From Undaria pinnatifida (taxonomy: Eukaryota; Sar; Phaeophyceae; Laminariales; Alariaceae): a DNA stretch of 64,000 nt. The first letter of the stretch is position 1. The number at the start of each line of letters is the position of its first letter. The translations under genes were made by a program, and so were the position numbers. The stretch covers positions 14,663,195 to 14,727,194 of the forward strand of contig JABAKD010000012.1 in assembly GCA_012845835.1 (NCBI GenBank), in the 5' to 3' direction. Positions 11,140 through 22,110 of this stretch are shown in pieces. Below the pieces are notes generated by a model. That model did no database searches. It worked only from the letters and a program-made list of their open reading frames with translations, and was not told the origin of the DNA.

Positions 11140-11607
11140 TTACACGGTATACTGGTGGACTATTGTCGCAGTTCGAGCAGAGAGGTTTCGTGATGGAGGT
11201 ATATAGAAGGCCCCGTTTGGTCCTATGACATCACGGGCAGAGCTAACAAAGCTGCCTGCAAAAGTTGCATTCCCTGGTGCATCTCTCCATTTTGGGCTTG
11301 AGTTGCTGTACACACCTATACACGCGTCTCCGTTTTCCGTTTTCGTTGTACCTGTCACGAGTAAAGTAATGATATAATCTCGGTTGCCCGCCACCACCAC
11401 CCGGGGCACCCAGTCAGGATGTACTGAAGTATATCCGTAGAGTGCCCACGTGGCGTTCGCTGCTTGGACGTACCGGGGGGGAGCAGGGAAGACACCGGTC
11501 ACCACCGCTTGTCCAGGAAAAGGTCGTTGAGGGTAAAAACACTTGTACGAGTTGAGCTGGAGAGCGTAGTGATGAATTATAAAATGAAAAAAAACGAGCA
11601 AAAACAC
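11140..11607 (-). CDS. unidentified ORF, possible gene or element fragment
   Basis: A 155-codon minus-strand frame, rich in Ala/Gly/Pro/Val. It starts with a hydrophobic stretch and has four Asn-X-Ser/Thr sites (NATW, NSSP, NATF and NLSA), as might be seen in a secreted or surface protein. I do not recognise a family. Part of it, around QLNS..YPQ..PGQA, is matched at the protein level by a minus-strand stretch near 27650-27740 (WKLYPQQQPPGQAKVTATV). This means the sequence was once coding and is dispersed. No splice sites or start context were settled, so it could be an exon, a decayed gene or part of a mobile element. Confidence 0.4.
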   Translation of the reverse strand: MFLLVFFHFIIHHYALQLNSYKCFYPQRPFPGQAVVTGVFPAPPRYVQAANATWALYGYTSVHPDWVPRVVVAGNRDYIITLLVTGTTKTENGDACIGVYSNSSPKWRDAPGNATFAGSFVSSARDVIGPNGAFYIPPSRNLSARTATIVHQYTV

Positions 11608-11661
11608 AAAAAGAGCTGTCTTAGCAACAGTTTATTACAGGACGAGGTCGCAGCAGTGCGA

Positions 11662-11668
11662 TTACTAT

Positions 11669-11721
<53 letters not shown>

Positions 11722-11722
11722 T
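11662..11722. repeat. (TAC)n microsatellite
   Basis: About 20 TAC/ACT trinucleotide units run almost uninterrupted. The Leu-rich or Ser-rich open frames across them are artefacts. Confidence 0.9.
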
Positions 11723-12098
11723 ACTCGCAGTATGAGCATGCTGTCGTATTGCACCTGGCTCTGCGCTTCGGGCACCCCTCACACCCCAACAGCGGCGATT
11801 GCTGTATGCATATGCACTACTTTTGTTCGACTCTTTTTCTCGTCGTAAGTCCCGACGGAGTTGAAGTGACAGTTAAGTATTTTCAGCCATCCGTGTCTCA
11901 GGTCTACTCTGACATAAATACGTTTGACCGTCCGTGTCTCCTCCAACATGTACCTAGTATACACGTTGGTAGATCATAGATAAGCCGCCATGCGGATGGA
12001 ATAACATCGGCGGTACAAACTGATCGTGGAGCGATGGAGCTATGCGTACGCAGGAGATCCGACACCTGGACCCTACCGTAGCGCAGAGCGCTGAACGA

Positions 12099-12191
12099 TT
12101 AACCCCTTTACAGCTGTAAAGCCATTTTTGGGGACAATTTACTTGGGACAAGTACGTATAGGGGTTGGTTTTGGGGTTCTGAAGGGGTTGA
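12099..12191 (+). mobile_element. TTAA-flanked MITE, copy 1
   Basis: About 93 bases. The element starts TTAACCCCTTTACAGCTG and ends TCTGAAGGGGTTGA (final TTAA changed to TTGA). The core reads TTTGGGGACAA and TTTACTTGG. Other copies are at 14877-14965, 20763-20853 and, inverted, 35723-35812. Inverted ends and TTAA at both borders fit a piggyBac-type miniature element, which is an inference from structure alone. Confidence 0.7.
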
Positions 12192-12334
12192 GATCCGCTG
12201 CTCCACTTCGCTGCAATTGTAATACCATGTACCTAGTACACAGCATGGTGTTTCCTTGGTTATCGCTCGTTGAAGAATTTGTCCCTGACACTGATTGCAC
12301 TGTTGTTGTCCGTGTTAGGTTGTTATCGACCTTC

Positions 12335-12540
12335 TTCCGTGGCCCAAGCTATTGTCACCACAGCCAGCCATTGCCATCTGTGGCTCGAGTATTTCTTGCA
12401 CTAACAACAAGTGCCATCTGTGGCTCGCGCTATTATTACCCAAAATTACCACAAACGGCAAACACAAACAGCAAACCATCCGTGGCTCGAGGTATTATTT
12501 CCACTACATGCCACCTGTAGCTCGAGCTTTTTTTACCACA
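12335..12540. repeat. degenerate tandem array, CATCTGTGGCTCGAG word
   Basis: The word CATCTGTGGCTCGAG or a close variant, followed by TATT or CTATTATT and an ACCACAA-type linker, recurs five times at uneven steps of 33-65 bases (about 12340, 12376, 12415, 12480 and 12512). No gene. Confidence 0.7.
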
Positions 12541-13430
12541 ACCGACATTTGTCGTGACTAAAGTGATTCTGTTGGTGCGCTGGACACGCATGCTCCTGGC
12601 CTTGCGGTCGCAATTCCCTCTCTGCATGTCACCACGGTAACGGATGCCTCCATAGAACAAAACAGGGTGATGAGAAAGGCAGGCTTAGATTTGCAGGAAC
12701 ACAGTAAATTACTTCGCCGTTTCACTGAAGCTAGTGTAGTGGACGCCCTCTCCCTGTAGAATGAAACCCAGTCTCGGTCAGTATTTCTGTTTTGTGTGAC
12801 GTGCCCTGTCCTGCATGTGGTGTTACGAACGAAGTTTGTGTGCTGTCTTCACCTTGTACCGTTGTTTTCACACAGCCGCATCCATCATCGGCACACCCAG
12901 CGTCCGTTCCGACAAACACGCGATTACAGCAGTATAATATTAATATTAATAGTAGAGAGATACATATCCGTGGCCACAGACTCCGTGAGAGGCATATACG
13001 TTATACCTGGTACGAACTATTATAGAATATATCACTCACCCAGGACAGAGTGCAGCATGTTCCAAGCATGAAACTTTAAAACGTGCCTAGCACTATTTTA
13101 TACTGCTGGGATTCGGTGGTTTCAGATTTGTCACGGCTTTTAACAGCGGTAGCGCCGGATGCTTCTTCGTGCACGACGCGCACCGTGCTCTCCGTTACAC
13201 CCTTGCGACGTATTGTGCTATTGTGGTTCCTGTCCGATAATGTGCATGCAGCATGAGCTTCAACCTCGCTCGTGTCATGAACGTTTCCAGGAAAGAGAAA
13301 CGTCTCATTGTGTGGAAACATCGTCCCATCCCAACCCATGCGTCATTGTAATTCTCGTCACCATACTGCTGCAGCCTACTTGGTCCGGGGCGACAAGACA
13401 GGCTCAACTATTAATAACTTTTTCTTAGTT
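12540..13430. other. spacer with traces of old minus-strand coding sequence
   Basis: 12830-12985 and 16185-16310 share GTGTGCTGTCTTCAC, an ATC-ATC-GGCACACCCAG block and GAGAGATACA..T.TGGCCACAGACT. Minus-strand frames at 12731-12919 and 13076-13339 look protein-like but have no recognisable domain. Together with the 11140-11607 frame they may be pieces of one decayed minus-strand gene or element. Confidence 0.35.
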
Positions 13431-13680
13431 TTTTTTTTCAGATTTTTTTTTGCTCTTCCTTTTCTGTTATCTTGGCACTTTTTCTTTTTCCTTGTCCCTC
13501 CCTAGGCGTTACTCAGATCCGGGGTCGCTACTGTATGCAGGCTTTTCTCTTTCCCGTCCCCACTACGGGGTACGCCCCTCCGTTTCGATCGCGAGAAGAC
13601 TGCAGCCCGTGCTTCCCTCGTCGTCTCGCATCGAATTGGGCCTACCCGCGTTGCCATGAGAATAGGCGCTCTCTGGAGTG
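13430..13680. repeat. SINE body copy without clear tRNA head
   Basis: The stretch matches the body of the SINE at 160-525. Shared blocks are CTTGTCCCTCCCTA, a GTTACTCAGATCCGGGGTCG block, CTACTGTATGCAGG, CCCCACTACGG, and a CTCGTCGTCTCGCATCGAATT block. The tRNA-like head expected to the right is not recognisable. Confidence 0.65.
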
Positions 13681-13785
13681 GCAGAGCACCTCACGACAAA
13701 AATGATGTGACAAAAAAAAAGAGGTGTATATTTGGCAATGACATATAAAAGTGAAACTGTTTTCGCCGCGGGTATTCTGCCACAG

Positions 13786-13896
13786 GACCGGTCGAGCATC
13801 GGCTCGAAGACACCCCTGACTTTCCATCAGAAAAAGGGCAAGTTCGCCGGAGGAACGGGTCGCACAAACCCCGAGCATTTGGACAGGATTCGCAAG
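13786..13896 (+). CDS. putative exon, possible 5' exon of the large acidic-protein gene
   Basis: Exactly 37 codons, bounded by an acceptor (CTGCCACAG) and a donor (AAG then GTGAGGC). It encodes a basic, polar segment that includes KTPLTFHQKKGKFAGG and PEHLDRIRK. Codon third positions are GC-rich like those of the confirmed exons. It enters and leaves in phase 0, so it joins in frame to the next exon at 17151. An in-frame ATG at 13732 lies upstream, so this could also be a first exon. I do not recognise the family. That it belongs to the gene ending at 45204 is inference from strand, style and phase. Confidence 0.55.
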
Positions 13897-14349
13897 GTGA
13901 GGCAGGAAGGAAGCTTTTGCTTGAGTCGTCGAGCTGCTGGGTCTGCGCTCCCGCCGATCTCTATCTCAGAATGCTCGCACGATACTAGTCTGTATGTCGG
14001 TCATAAGTGGGGAAAGTACTATTAATGGTAGTCCCGAAGTAAAAATATTACGACGATCCACTGTTTTTAGCAGGGTGAAATGTAAAACAAAAAAAGAGGG
14101 TAAAAAAACACGTGTCTTTGTTTATTTCATACTGTTTGACACGAGTTAGTTTTGTTGGCTGGTCCTACCAAACATACAGAATCTCGATCGAACACACAGG
14201 AGTCGTAGCGTAGGAGAGCTCGCCTGAAAGGTGGCGATGCTTTCCTGTTTTGTGTGTACTTTCTTCCTGTTAACAGTGGATCTTGGTAATAGTAACGTAA
14301 TGGTATATACAATCGTAGTTTCACACAGTATCACAAACAGCCTGCAAAA

Positions 14350-14406
14350 ATGAGTTTCGACGAAATCTTCGATCTCACAGCTGGAGTGTATGATCATTTT
14401 TTATAA
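14350..14406 (+). repeat. MS(F/I)D small-ORF repeat, copy 1
   Basis: The ATG is preceded by GCCTGCAAAA and opens a short frame MSFDEIFDLTAGVYDHFL that then stops. The same block, with a GCTTGCAAAGATGAGT-type leader, occurs at 24860, 27396 and, on the minus strand, at 57993, 58170 and 59630. It is listed as a repeat because the leader as well as the codons is conserved. Confidence 0.6.
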
Positions 14407-14409
14407 CTC

Positions 14410-14876
14410 AATGTGATACCTGGTATGTACGAGACAGTAACCCGTACGTCTGCTAAAACGGTAATAATAGTATTAACGGCAATACCGGTGGTATCAATAG
14501 ATGTGTACTGCTATAATAAATAGTACGTTGATTCTATAGAGGCGGTATCATAGAAAATAATTCAGGAAAGTAGAAGCGTTCTTTTTTGTTCCGATAAGAT
14601 CTGCCACAGACAGAGCAATAATGTGCGGTGACGTCCACGTACAGACGGTCACTGCTGCATTATCAAATCACGAACCATCGGGGGGGTTGCAGTTGGCAAC
14701 GGTCTCAAGTCCTGAGCTCTGCACTAACTAGACTACCTGCGCGACCGGCTTCCAAAGTACTTGAGCCTAGGATTGTTTTTTTAGTAGTGGAATATTGAAA
14801 CGGCCTTTACGAAGAACTTCGGTGTCCACTTTGTTGTGTTTGCGCGTTTTGTACCATGATCCTTCTGGGCGCGGCT
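14410..14876. other. spacer without recognised gene
   Basis: AT-rich sequence with TACCTGGTA near 14417 and several near-matches of the CTATTAATAG motif. Nothing else was recognised. Confidence 0.4.
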
Positions 14877-14965
14877 TTAACCCCTTTACAGCTGGAAACC
14901 CGTCTTTGGGGACAAATTTACTTGGATTTAGTATCGGGGGGGTTCGGGGGCTCTAAAGGGGTTAA
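14877..14965 (+). mobile_element. TTAA-flanked MITE, copy 2
   Basis: An 89-base element with perfect TTAA at both borders. It starts TTAACCCCTTTACAGCTGG and ends GGCTCTAAAGGGGTTAA. Core TTTGGGGACAAATTTACTTGG as in the other copies. A more diverged relative follows at about 15040-15105 (AACCCGTTTTAGGGGACC). Confidence 0.75.
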
Positions 14966-15104
14966 CACCGACCGCCAGGACACTCACCTCTCCAAACTTG
15001 GGCGGGTTTTTTCATGGAATGCGGCTGGCTCTACCGCTCAAAACCCGTTTTAGGGGACCTTTTACTGGGGATTAGTGTAAGGATGGGTTTTGGGGCGAAA
15101 GGGG

Positions 15105-16075
15105 GGACGGGGCCCCCTGTCCCTCACTAATTCTAAGTTTTGTTTCCCCAGAAACAAGAGTCCAGTTTTTATAGGTCAAGGCCGGAAGTGATGGTATATT
15201 TGAATCTCGTTTTTTTTTTTGTTTCTCCATATTTTCTTTATAGTGCCATTTTTAGGCAGTTTTAGTCACGAAAGGCTGAAAAACCGGTCATCATATTGGA
15301 CAGAAAAAGTGTCTTGAGCTTCCTTCCAGGGCTTTCCAGCGAACCTACCTACTCGTTGCTGAAGCTTAAGGTTGGTTAAGGTCATGGCTGCTGCGCCCAC
15401 GTTTTTTTTACAAACACTTGAGATTGGTGTGGAATATTTTTTTCAGTGGTACAGAAGGGAAGCACTTTTTTTTTTTTCTTCTCTCCGAGCACCACACCCC
15501 TCTTTTCTCTTTTCGAAGACCCAGACAGGGGGTGGGATACACTAAAACCAAGTTGAAAAGGTGTTTAAAAAATGATGTTTTCTCGATTTGTTCAGAAATC
15601 TCAACGCCCCTTGCGTTTGTTTTTCATTTTGGTGTTTTTAGGCGTGGCGCTTCTGGGTTTCCGATCCTCGTCTACTGTGAGCCTTTCCTGTGGAAGTTAC
15701 TGCTGTGGGGTTATGAGTAGGGGTGTACCAAACGCTTACTGAGGCTTTTTTCACTTGGGGAGCTTTACAAAGACCAAAAAGCTGATCTTGAGACAAGTAA
15801 CGAAACGAGCACTAACTATCGCGAAACAACCCCATAGCCTAGCACTGCTATTCATCTATTAAGGCTACCCAACGAGTACTAACAACGCGAAACACTGGAC
15901 AGCGTTTGCTTGTTTTTTTGTTTTTTTTATTCCATTCCTCAGCTGATCAACACTAAAACACTAATACCTAGACTAATACGTACGAGGTAGACTAGTACCA
16001 GTAATAATACCAGTAATATTTTCGTAAACAAAAGGTATCTACCTCTACCGCCGTAGCACGTGTCTTTTTGTTGTT
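15105..16075. other. spacer without recognised gene
   Basis: Mostly A/T-rich with poly-T runs. A 100-codon open frame at 15418-15720 has no recognisable domain or splice borders. Confidence 0.4.
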
Positions 16076-16132
16076 GTTGTGGTTGTTGTTGTTGTTGTTG
16101 TTGTTGTTGCTGTTGTTGCTGTTGTTGTAATC
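16075..16132. repeat. (GTT)n microsatellite
   Basis: About 18 GTT/TTG units with two GCT interruptions. The Val-rich frame through it is an artefact. Confidence 0.9.
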
Positions 16133-16529
16133 GTCATGTTATTATCCACAGCAGTAAGTAGTATTTTTCCCCTCTCAGTTCCCATCAGCAACGTGTGTGT
16201 TGTCTTCACATTAAACCGTTATTTCTACCCAACGACATCATCATCAGTACACCCAGAACCCGTGGTGGTTCTTTATCCTACAGAGATACAAATTATGTGG
16301 TCACAGACTGTGAAACAGAGTGAACCAAACAACCGCAATTCATCAAGGTAAAGTAAGTGAACGCAATATTGAAACTCTTGATACCAGTCGCTAGCTGCAG
16401 TGCGGTACTTGGGTACTGCTGTACTCGTACTACTTTGAAGAACGAGTATACGCTTTTTTTTAACGACACTTATTATTGTTATTACTTGTATTGTTATGTG
16501 AAAATTGTATCCTCGGCCGTCGACGCATA

Positions 16530-16770
16530 GTCGCGTTAGAAACGCTATGACATCTTGGTTTCATGACATCATAGCACGCCGCCGGGTCGGCAGGCGGCCT
16601 CGCAAATGGAGTCGACATGTCGACATAACGCGCTCTTTGTCCGGATCACGTTGGATTGAATCACCCCCATTTTTGATGGGAGGGGTTTGGCGCAGGATGC
16701 GCCCGAAGACTTTACTGGCGCAATGCCCAAGCGCGCTCCATCCGTGCCCCAGATGGATGCCTGCCGTGTG
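16530..16770 (+). pseudogene. decayed upstream copy of exon 17151-17389 and its intron
   Basis: 16695-16765 matches the start of the exon at 17151. Both read GCAGGATGCGC..GAAGACTTTAC and then GCGCAA.GC.CAAGCGCGC.C followed by ATCCGTGC..CAGATGG. The copy also has the acceptor-like GCAG. The 150 bases before it loosely match the intron before the real exon. Downstream it loses the frame with a stop (GTGTGA). A tandem duplication of about 456 bases of intron plus exon has decayed here. Confidence 0.7.
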
Positions 16771-17150
16771 TGACGGACAAGCATCAAGGGCCGCTTCTAT
16801 TAATACTAAAACCGGTATGTTAAGTCTAATGAAGCCTTGACAGGACAAAAACTAGACCGTCAAGACCGTCAACCGACGGCCGGCTTGGATAAGGGAGCCG
16901 CTGGCTCACATTTTTCATACCAGATACATGTTCATCTTCTCTTCTCTTAATTTTTTTTTTTTTTTCAAGTTGAATCTTCGCTCATAATAATTTCATGCTG
17001 ACTTATGTATAATCGGACTGCGGAACGGATTTTGCTCGCTTTCTTAATATCATATCGCGCCGGTTTGCCGTTTTCGTTTTTAATGGACCACGCTATGTTT
17101 CGTTGGTTTTTTGGGTCGCGTCCGTTTCTGCTGGGTTTATTTTTGTGCAG

Positions 17151-17389
17151 GATGCGCTGGAAGACTTTACACGCGCAACGCACAAGCGCGCCCAATCCGT
17201 GCATCAGATGGTTGCCATGTTTGCCACCAACGGCTCGGAGAAGGGAGCCGAGGGAGGTGATGGAGGAGCAGGTGCAACGCCCAATCGCACGAAAACTACA
17301 CCCAATAGCCTGAAAGGTTCAAGGCGCCTGACCCGTAGCAAGGGCATTATCGGACTCTCGAAGTTGGACTACGATGGAGCTAGCACGAG
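17151..17389 (+). CDS. putative exon, possible 5' part of the large acidic-protein gene
   Basis: The acceptor TTATTTTTGTGCAG precedes GATGCGCTGG, and the donor is GAG then GTGAAC at 17390. Enters in phase 0 and leaves after two bases of a codon. The 79 codons begin with a helix-like DALEDFTRATHKRAQSVHQM, then a Gly-rich linker, then a basic segment (SLKGSRRLTRSKGIIGLS) ending KLDYDGAST. Flanked by decayed copies of itself at 16695 and 18317, as several exons of the downstream gene are. The next exon must enter with one base to complete the codon. A weak candidate is 28261-28306. Family not recognised. Confidence 0.6.
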
Positions 17390-18310
17390 GTGAACCAAAC
17401 AACGACTTAACTCACTACCGCGCTTGATTGCCCCCCTCGTAAAGTATTTCAACAACAATGACGACAACAACAATAACGACAACAACAGCAGCAGTAGCTG
17501 CCAGGGTAGTCTACACACCTTGGGCAGGTCACGATATAGATCATATATATCTTTTAGATCATATAGATCCTGTATCTGCCGTTATTATATGTTGTGCAGA
17601 ATATGTACATAAGAGTACAGATCCAAACCTGTCAGCAGTATTCGATTAATAGATCGTGCAGATCGTACGGCTCCCACCGTGTAATATGAGCTAGATCATA
17701 CAGATCTTCCCTGGCAGGTCTACCGTAAGTAGGTGATCAAGTGGGGACAGATCATCTGTGATCTGTTCGATGTGTGCAATCTTATCACAGCGTGCAGGTC
17801 AGATAGATCCCTATGCACGATGCGTGGGGCAGGCAGATCCATCCCTGGTCTGGATGATGTGCACAACGCGTGCAGGTTTGCAACCCATGAGAGGCGTTCT
17901 ACGGTAGGGGTATATATCACTTTTTGACTAAGTTCATTTCTGAATGACGGGGCTCCTCCTTAATCCAAAATCGTCGGAATTTCTCGATTCTTGTTTTGCG
18001 GTATTATATGATTTTGTTGTACACCTAACCTAGGCCATGGGAGTGTTTTATCGGGTTTCATTGTTTTTTCTCAAAAGTGTTTTTTTTTTTTGGTGTGGGA
18101 GATGTAGTTTTGATGCAAGTTTTGGAATATGACTCATAAGGTGAATAAGATACTAAGAAAAAAAAAAATGTGCACCTCCTGTCGGCGTCAGGTGTCACAT
18201 GCAGAGAGTTGAAACCTGTCATTCAATTGGTTTTGCTTTGCTTAGTGTCACGAAGAGGGTGGCGAGCAACCACGCTATATGCCAGGCATGTCACACAGGC
18301 ATCCAGGCAT
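17390..18310. other. putative intron, no further exon recognised
   Basis: Contains a short CAA/CAG tract (17450-17500), a run of AGATC words at about 17530-17880 and poly-T or poly-A runs. No exon-like block with both splice sites was seen. Confidence 0.35.
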
Positions 18311-18316
18311 GTCACC

Positions 18317-18375
18317 CGGGGCAAGGGGTTGAAACGGGCTCTCCAAGCTCGACTGCGATGGAGCCGGAATGTGAT
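18317..18375 (+). pseudogene. decayed downstream copy of the 3' part of exon 17151-17389
   Basis: GGCAAGGGGTTGAAACGGGC, CTCTCCAAGCTCGACTGCGA and TGGAGCCGG line up with GCAAGGGCATTATCGGACTC, CTCGAAGTTGGACTACGA and TGGAGCTAGCACGAG at the end of the exon. The frame and donor are not kept. Confidence 0.55.
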
Positions 18376-18379
18376 AAAG

Positions 18380-19717
18380 AAAAAACAACCAACTAAGTAG
18401 ATACCGGTACGTATTGCCCCCTCGTGTGCTGTGTCTCGAAAGGGATGTTTGTGTGGTCAATGTTAGGACAGGACAGAACACTATGGCGAGCAACCAAGGG
18501 GTACCCACGCCCCCCACCCCCCGATATATTGTGGGACACATATTACGCTACCCAGACAAGGAAGATACCTTGCAACGGACCCAAGTTGAACCGAGCGTCA
18601 TCATCATAACTACAATATACTGTACATATGTACCCGGGCGGTTTACAGGGGTGAATTAGTTCGTTGGCCGTTTTGTGTGAGGATCGGGAGTGCATCAGCC
18701 ACTCTATACCGTATGTCATACCTGGCGCGGAATAGCAAGTAATAATAAGAAGCCGAAAAAAGCTGATCCACGCTAGATTTGTTATTTTAAGGGCACAGTT
18801 GTCAAGGTACGATAATGCACCCCCCGGAGTTTTACCGGAACATCTACGATATTCAGGGCTCTCGGGGTCAGGGACTCCGGCACTAGCAATATTGGAGCGT
18901 CCCGAAGTTGCATTTTTCCAGTTTCGGCATACTTTTTTTTTTTTATCTTTTCCAGAGTCTTGGCATATGTGATGCGTTCTCCGACGACTACGATGCCCGC
19001 GACCCTCGCCATCCGCATCAAGTCTCTAGATGAGCCTCAAGTATTTGCGAGGGCATAAGGTGTCTGGTGGTGGATAACCTACTTGGGGCTTGAGAGGGAA
19101 AAATTGGCCATAAAAATTGATGATTCACCGTCGACTACTGCGTGATTTGGGGGTGATACGAGCTGGTGTCCGGACTACTGCACAATGCAAGGAGTCATGC
19201 GACACGGGCGTAGCATGGTCCTAGCCGTACGGCTGGGCGCTCGCACCTCTCTAAGAGCCGTTCCTAGCGAACTCCAAAAATGTCAGAAATTGTGACAACG
19301 AAACGTGACGTTTTCGGGAATCGCGACATTTGTCAGCAATCCGGACTTTGACTTGTTTTGACGTTTTCCATCATGGTGACGGTGACTACTTTTAACACTG
19401 AACCACCCATGTTGAGGGACAACATTATTTGATGTAGAATTGGATCTTGTTTTCGGTACTGCTAATAAGAGCGCTAACGGGCCAACACTCGCTTTCTGAG
19501 GACAGATTTTTTGGATCGCTACGTCGTGGGATCTTGTTTGCGCTGTGATAAAATGGCCAACGGGTTTACAATCACGTTTCAGGGACAAGTACGTTTCGGA
19601 TATACAGCAGTTGGATCTTCTTCGCAGGCCTAAATGGCTAACGGGATTTTCCTTTGGCGGGTAACATAACGTGGGACAACATGCTTGCGTTTGAAGTTGG
19701 ATCTTGTTAGGAGCACA
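18380..19717. other. spacer or intron without recognised gene
   Basis: A minus-strand frame of 79 codons at 18782-19021 is lysine-rich in its middle and protein-like, but has no homologue I recognise. A 194-codon minus-strand frame covering 19283-19867 runs into the MITE at its right end and is discounted. It crosses repeated TTGGATCTTG words about 80 bases apart. Confidence 0.35.
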
Positions 19718-19894
19718 GCAGAGGTCCCCAAGTAACGCGGTGGTGTGCGAGAGCAACGTGACCGCCTTTTTGGGGAAGCCGCCATATTCGTTCCACGTAA
19801 GCAGTGCAATTCCTCGGTCGCACCGAGCGGTTTTGACCGCCTTGTATCGGAACACCGCCTTCCTCACACCGCGTTATTGGTGAACCCTCCTGTG
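19718..19894. mobile_element. GGCGGT-type MITE, copy 1
   Basis: The ends GCAGAGGTCCCCAAGTAACGCGG and (reverse complement of right end) GCACAGGAGGGTTCACCAATAACGCGG are inverted repeats. The centre contains GCGGTTTTGACCGCC. Related elements lie at 22652-22842, 35269-35575 and 41001-41192. Confidence 0.6.
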
Positions 19895-20762
19895 CGCAAA
19901 AGGCTATTTTTTTTTCATGGGCGGGAGCTGTGGCAGGCGAATTTTGCGTCCCTTCTGCCTGCCTTTGCCTTCCCGAATATCGCGCCTCACGTATTCATTT
20001 TCGTGTTTTAACTTGCTTAGTTTGTGCACGTACATATATATGACATCAGGCACCCTTTCATTTTAATATTCGTAATGTTAATGTTCACATTCTTATTAAG
20101 ACACTGTTGATGATTTAATTATGTACTCTGAACTCTGTATACTCGTATAGCATTTCTTTTTGTTGAGAGTAGTACTTCGTACTGTTGTACCAGGTTTTCC
20201 GTTTGATGTTGATACACTGTTGTGCCTGGTATAAAAACGTGTTTGATGCTGTGGTTGGCTTTGGTGTTGACCGACCATGTCCCTTTGGTCAAGGCACTTT
20301 GCCGAATATTTTTAATACGTTAGTGCTTGCACGTAGTTCAAGTCTCAAGTAGGCCTATCCGAAACTGGGGGGCGGGGGGGCGACGGCTAAAGTGTCCAAA
20401 GTCGCTACTGTACCATAATCTGTTCTTATTCTCGATGGAAAAATACTTTTTGTCGAGCCAGGTTGGTTCTAGCTTGAGCCTTTTGGGAGATGATTATATC
20501 TTGATTATAGTACAGCAGTATACATTACTGATTATAGTCTACAGACCAAAAATCGATGAGCGCGGCCAAGCCAAGCGTCTGGGAAAAGCTTGAGGCAATC
20601 TGAGTGCCGTAGTACGTCACGCGCGCCTCATAGCTTTCTGAGCTGCAATTCAAACACATCTCCTACACCAGCAGCTATTGATAGGATGGCTTCATGTGGC
20701 CGATGCTGTAATCGGAAGTTTTTTTCGTCAATTGTTGCATCTTACGTCCGAAAGGGGCTAGC

Positions 20763-20853
20763 TTAAACCTTTCAGAAGCAACTGCGAAACTTATCCCACA
20801 CTAACTGCAAGTGATTTGTCCCCAAATATGTGTGTGGAGCTCTAACGGGTTAA
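20763..20853 (+). mobile_element. TTAA-flanked MITE, copy 3 (diverged)
   Basis: Begins TTAAACCTTTCAGAAGC and ends GAGCTCTAACGGGTTAA, 91 bases. The core TTGTCCCCAAATATG is in the opposite sense to the first two copies. The length and the TTAA borders match the family. Confidence 0.6.
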
Positions 20854-21289
20854 CCTAGCACTGCTGCTGTAACCACGCAACAAGTATCATCTCGACTACG
20901 AAGTAGTAGCAGACTTATAGTTGCTTGTTCACTCGAAAATGAATGGCTGCCGCAAGTATTTTACGAATACTTTTATTATTTTTTGTTTATCGCTGTGGGC
21001 GGTCGTTGTATATTAATAGTAACACAGACGGTAATGCAGCAGCGGCTCTATTTCATTGTCCATTAGTATGGAGTTACTCCGAGGACACTTGCCTGTCCGT
21101 TAGCCCGTGCCGGCATTATGCAGATGTTGTATAAAGGACATCTACTTGTTGGGAAAATACACTGATTTTTGGCTGACGTATCCGCCCATTAATTGAATTC
21201 GACGCGAGTCGACAAGGGAAGAAAGTGCTGGCTTATTTTTCGCGATAAAAACAAAGGTGCTTACAGTAGGGGAAAGAGCCTGCTTATTA

Positions 21290-22110
21290 GATGTCTTAAC
21301 TCCCCCCAAAAGGCGTTGGAACGCTTGGAAGCTGGAACGACCAGTAATTTTGCTTGCTTTTGATCGAGTATCAAATCGAATAGATTCCTAGCATTCCCAC
21401 CATGATCGTAAATTTTTGAGGAGGAATACTATGTCTCAAAGTAGTTAATCTTGTGCAGCAAAACCGAACGGCCCACTTGGAACGAGATTTGCGGCAACTG
21501 ATTGGTGCTTGAAGTGGTTCTTCAAACGCTTGAGGCCCTCGAGGGTATGGGTGCACATGGGATGACTCAGGACTCACGGGGTGGAGCGTATGTAGACGCC
21601 ATAGGGCTCGCCCGTGGCAGGAGCCACGCGATACCGCCATGCCCTGACCAGGAGGCTCACGAGGCAAAATACGGATTGCGAACGAGGCTCTGGCGATGTA
21701 TATTCTGGCATAAATGTGGCCCAGATGTTCGTAAAGCCTTCAGCACCCTTGGTCGAACCACGAGGGCAGTATCGCAACTTCTACAGTAGATCTGTCCCGA
21801 CGGTGCCATTCGGATGGCTAGCACTGTCGTCCGCGAGGCTTACCTTCAGATCTGTGTGCGTATGAACTCGTTCTCTGTGTCAGGAGCAATCGCTGCCCAC
21901 GTCACGGTGCCTCGTGACGGTACCCCTGCCCTATCGTGGATCTGCACGGTCCCGCCGCCGAAGTCGGTTGCGCTATTTTTTGGTATTTTCTGTTCGGGTC
22001 GGTTGCCCATATTTAATCAGTTCCACATCGGACGCAAACAGGTTTGAATAGAACGAACGAAAGCGAACAGCTTCTTTCCATTCCAGCCGTTTCAAACAAG
22101 GTCGACATAA
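21290..22110. repeat. second copy of the 3.5-4.3 kb repeat
   Basis: Direct-orientation homologue of about 3540-4330. Blocks shared in order are TCAAATCGAATAGATTCC, AAAACCGAACGG.CCACTTGG, CGAGGGTATGGGTGCACATG, GTAGGGCTCGCCCG, GGAGCCACGCGATACCG, GCGAACGAGGCTCTGGCGAT, TGTGGCCCAGATGTTCGTA, and GCACGGTCCCGCCGC. Just left, at 21190-21260, there is a fragment of the SINE body. The terminal direct repeats seen around the 3.3 kb copy were not found here. Both copies are broken by stops in every frame. Confidence 0.75.

Noticed and set aside
18782-19021. 79-codon minus-strand frame with a Lys-rich middle
   Set aside because: Looks protein-like but has no homologue I recognise, no splice support and no second copy.
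19283-19867. 194-codon minus-strand frame
   Set aside because: Its first third is the MITE at 19718-19894, and the rest has no recognisable motif. It could still be a relic, but I cannot support it.
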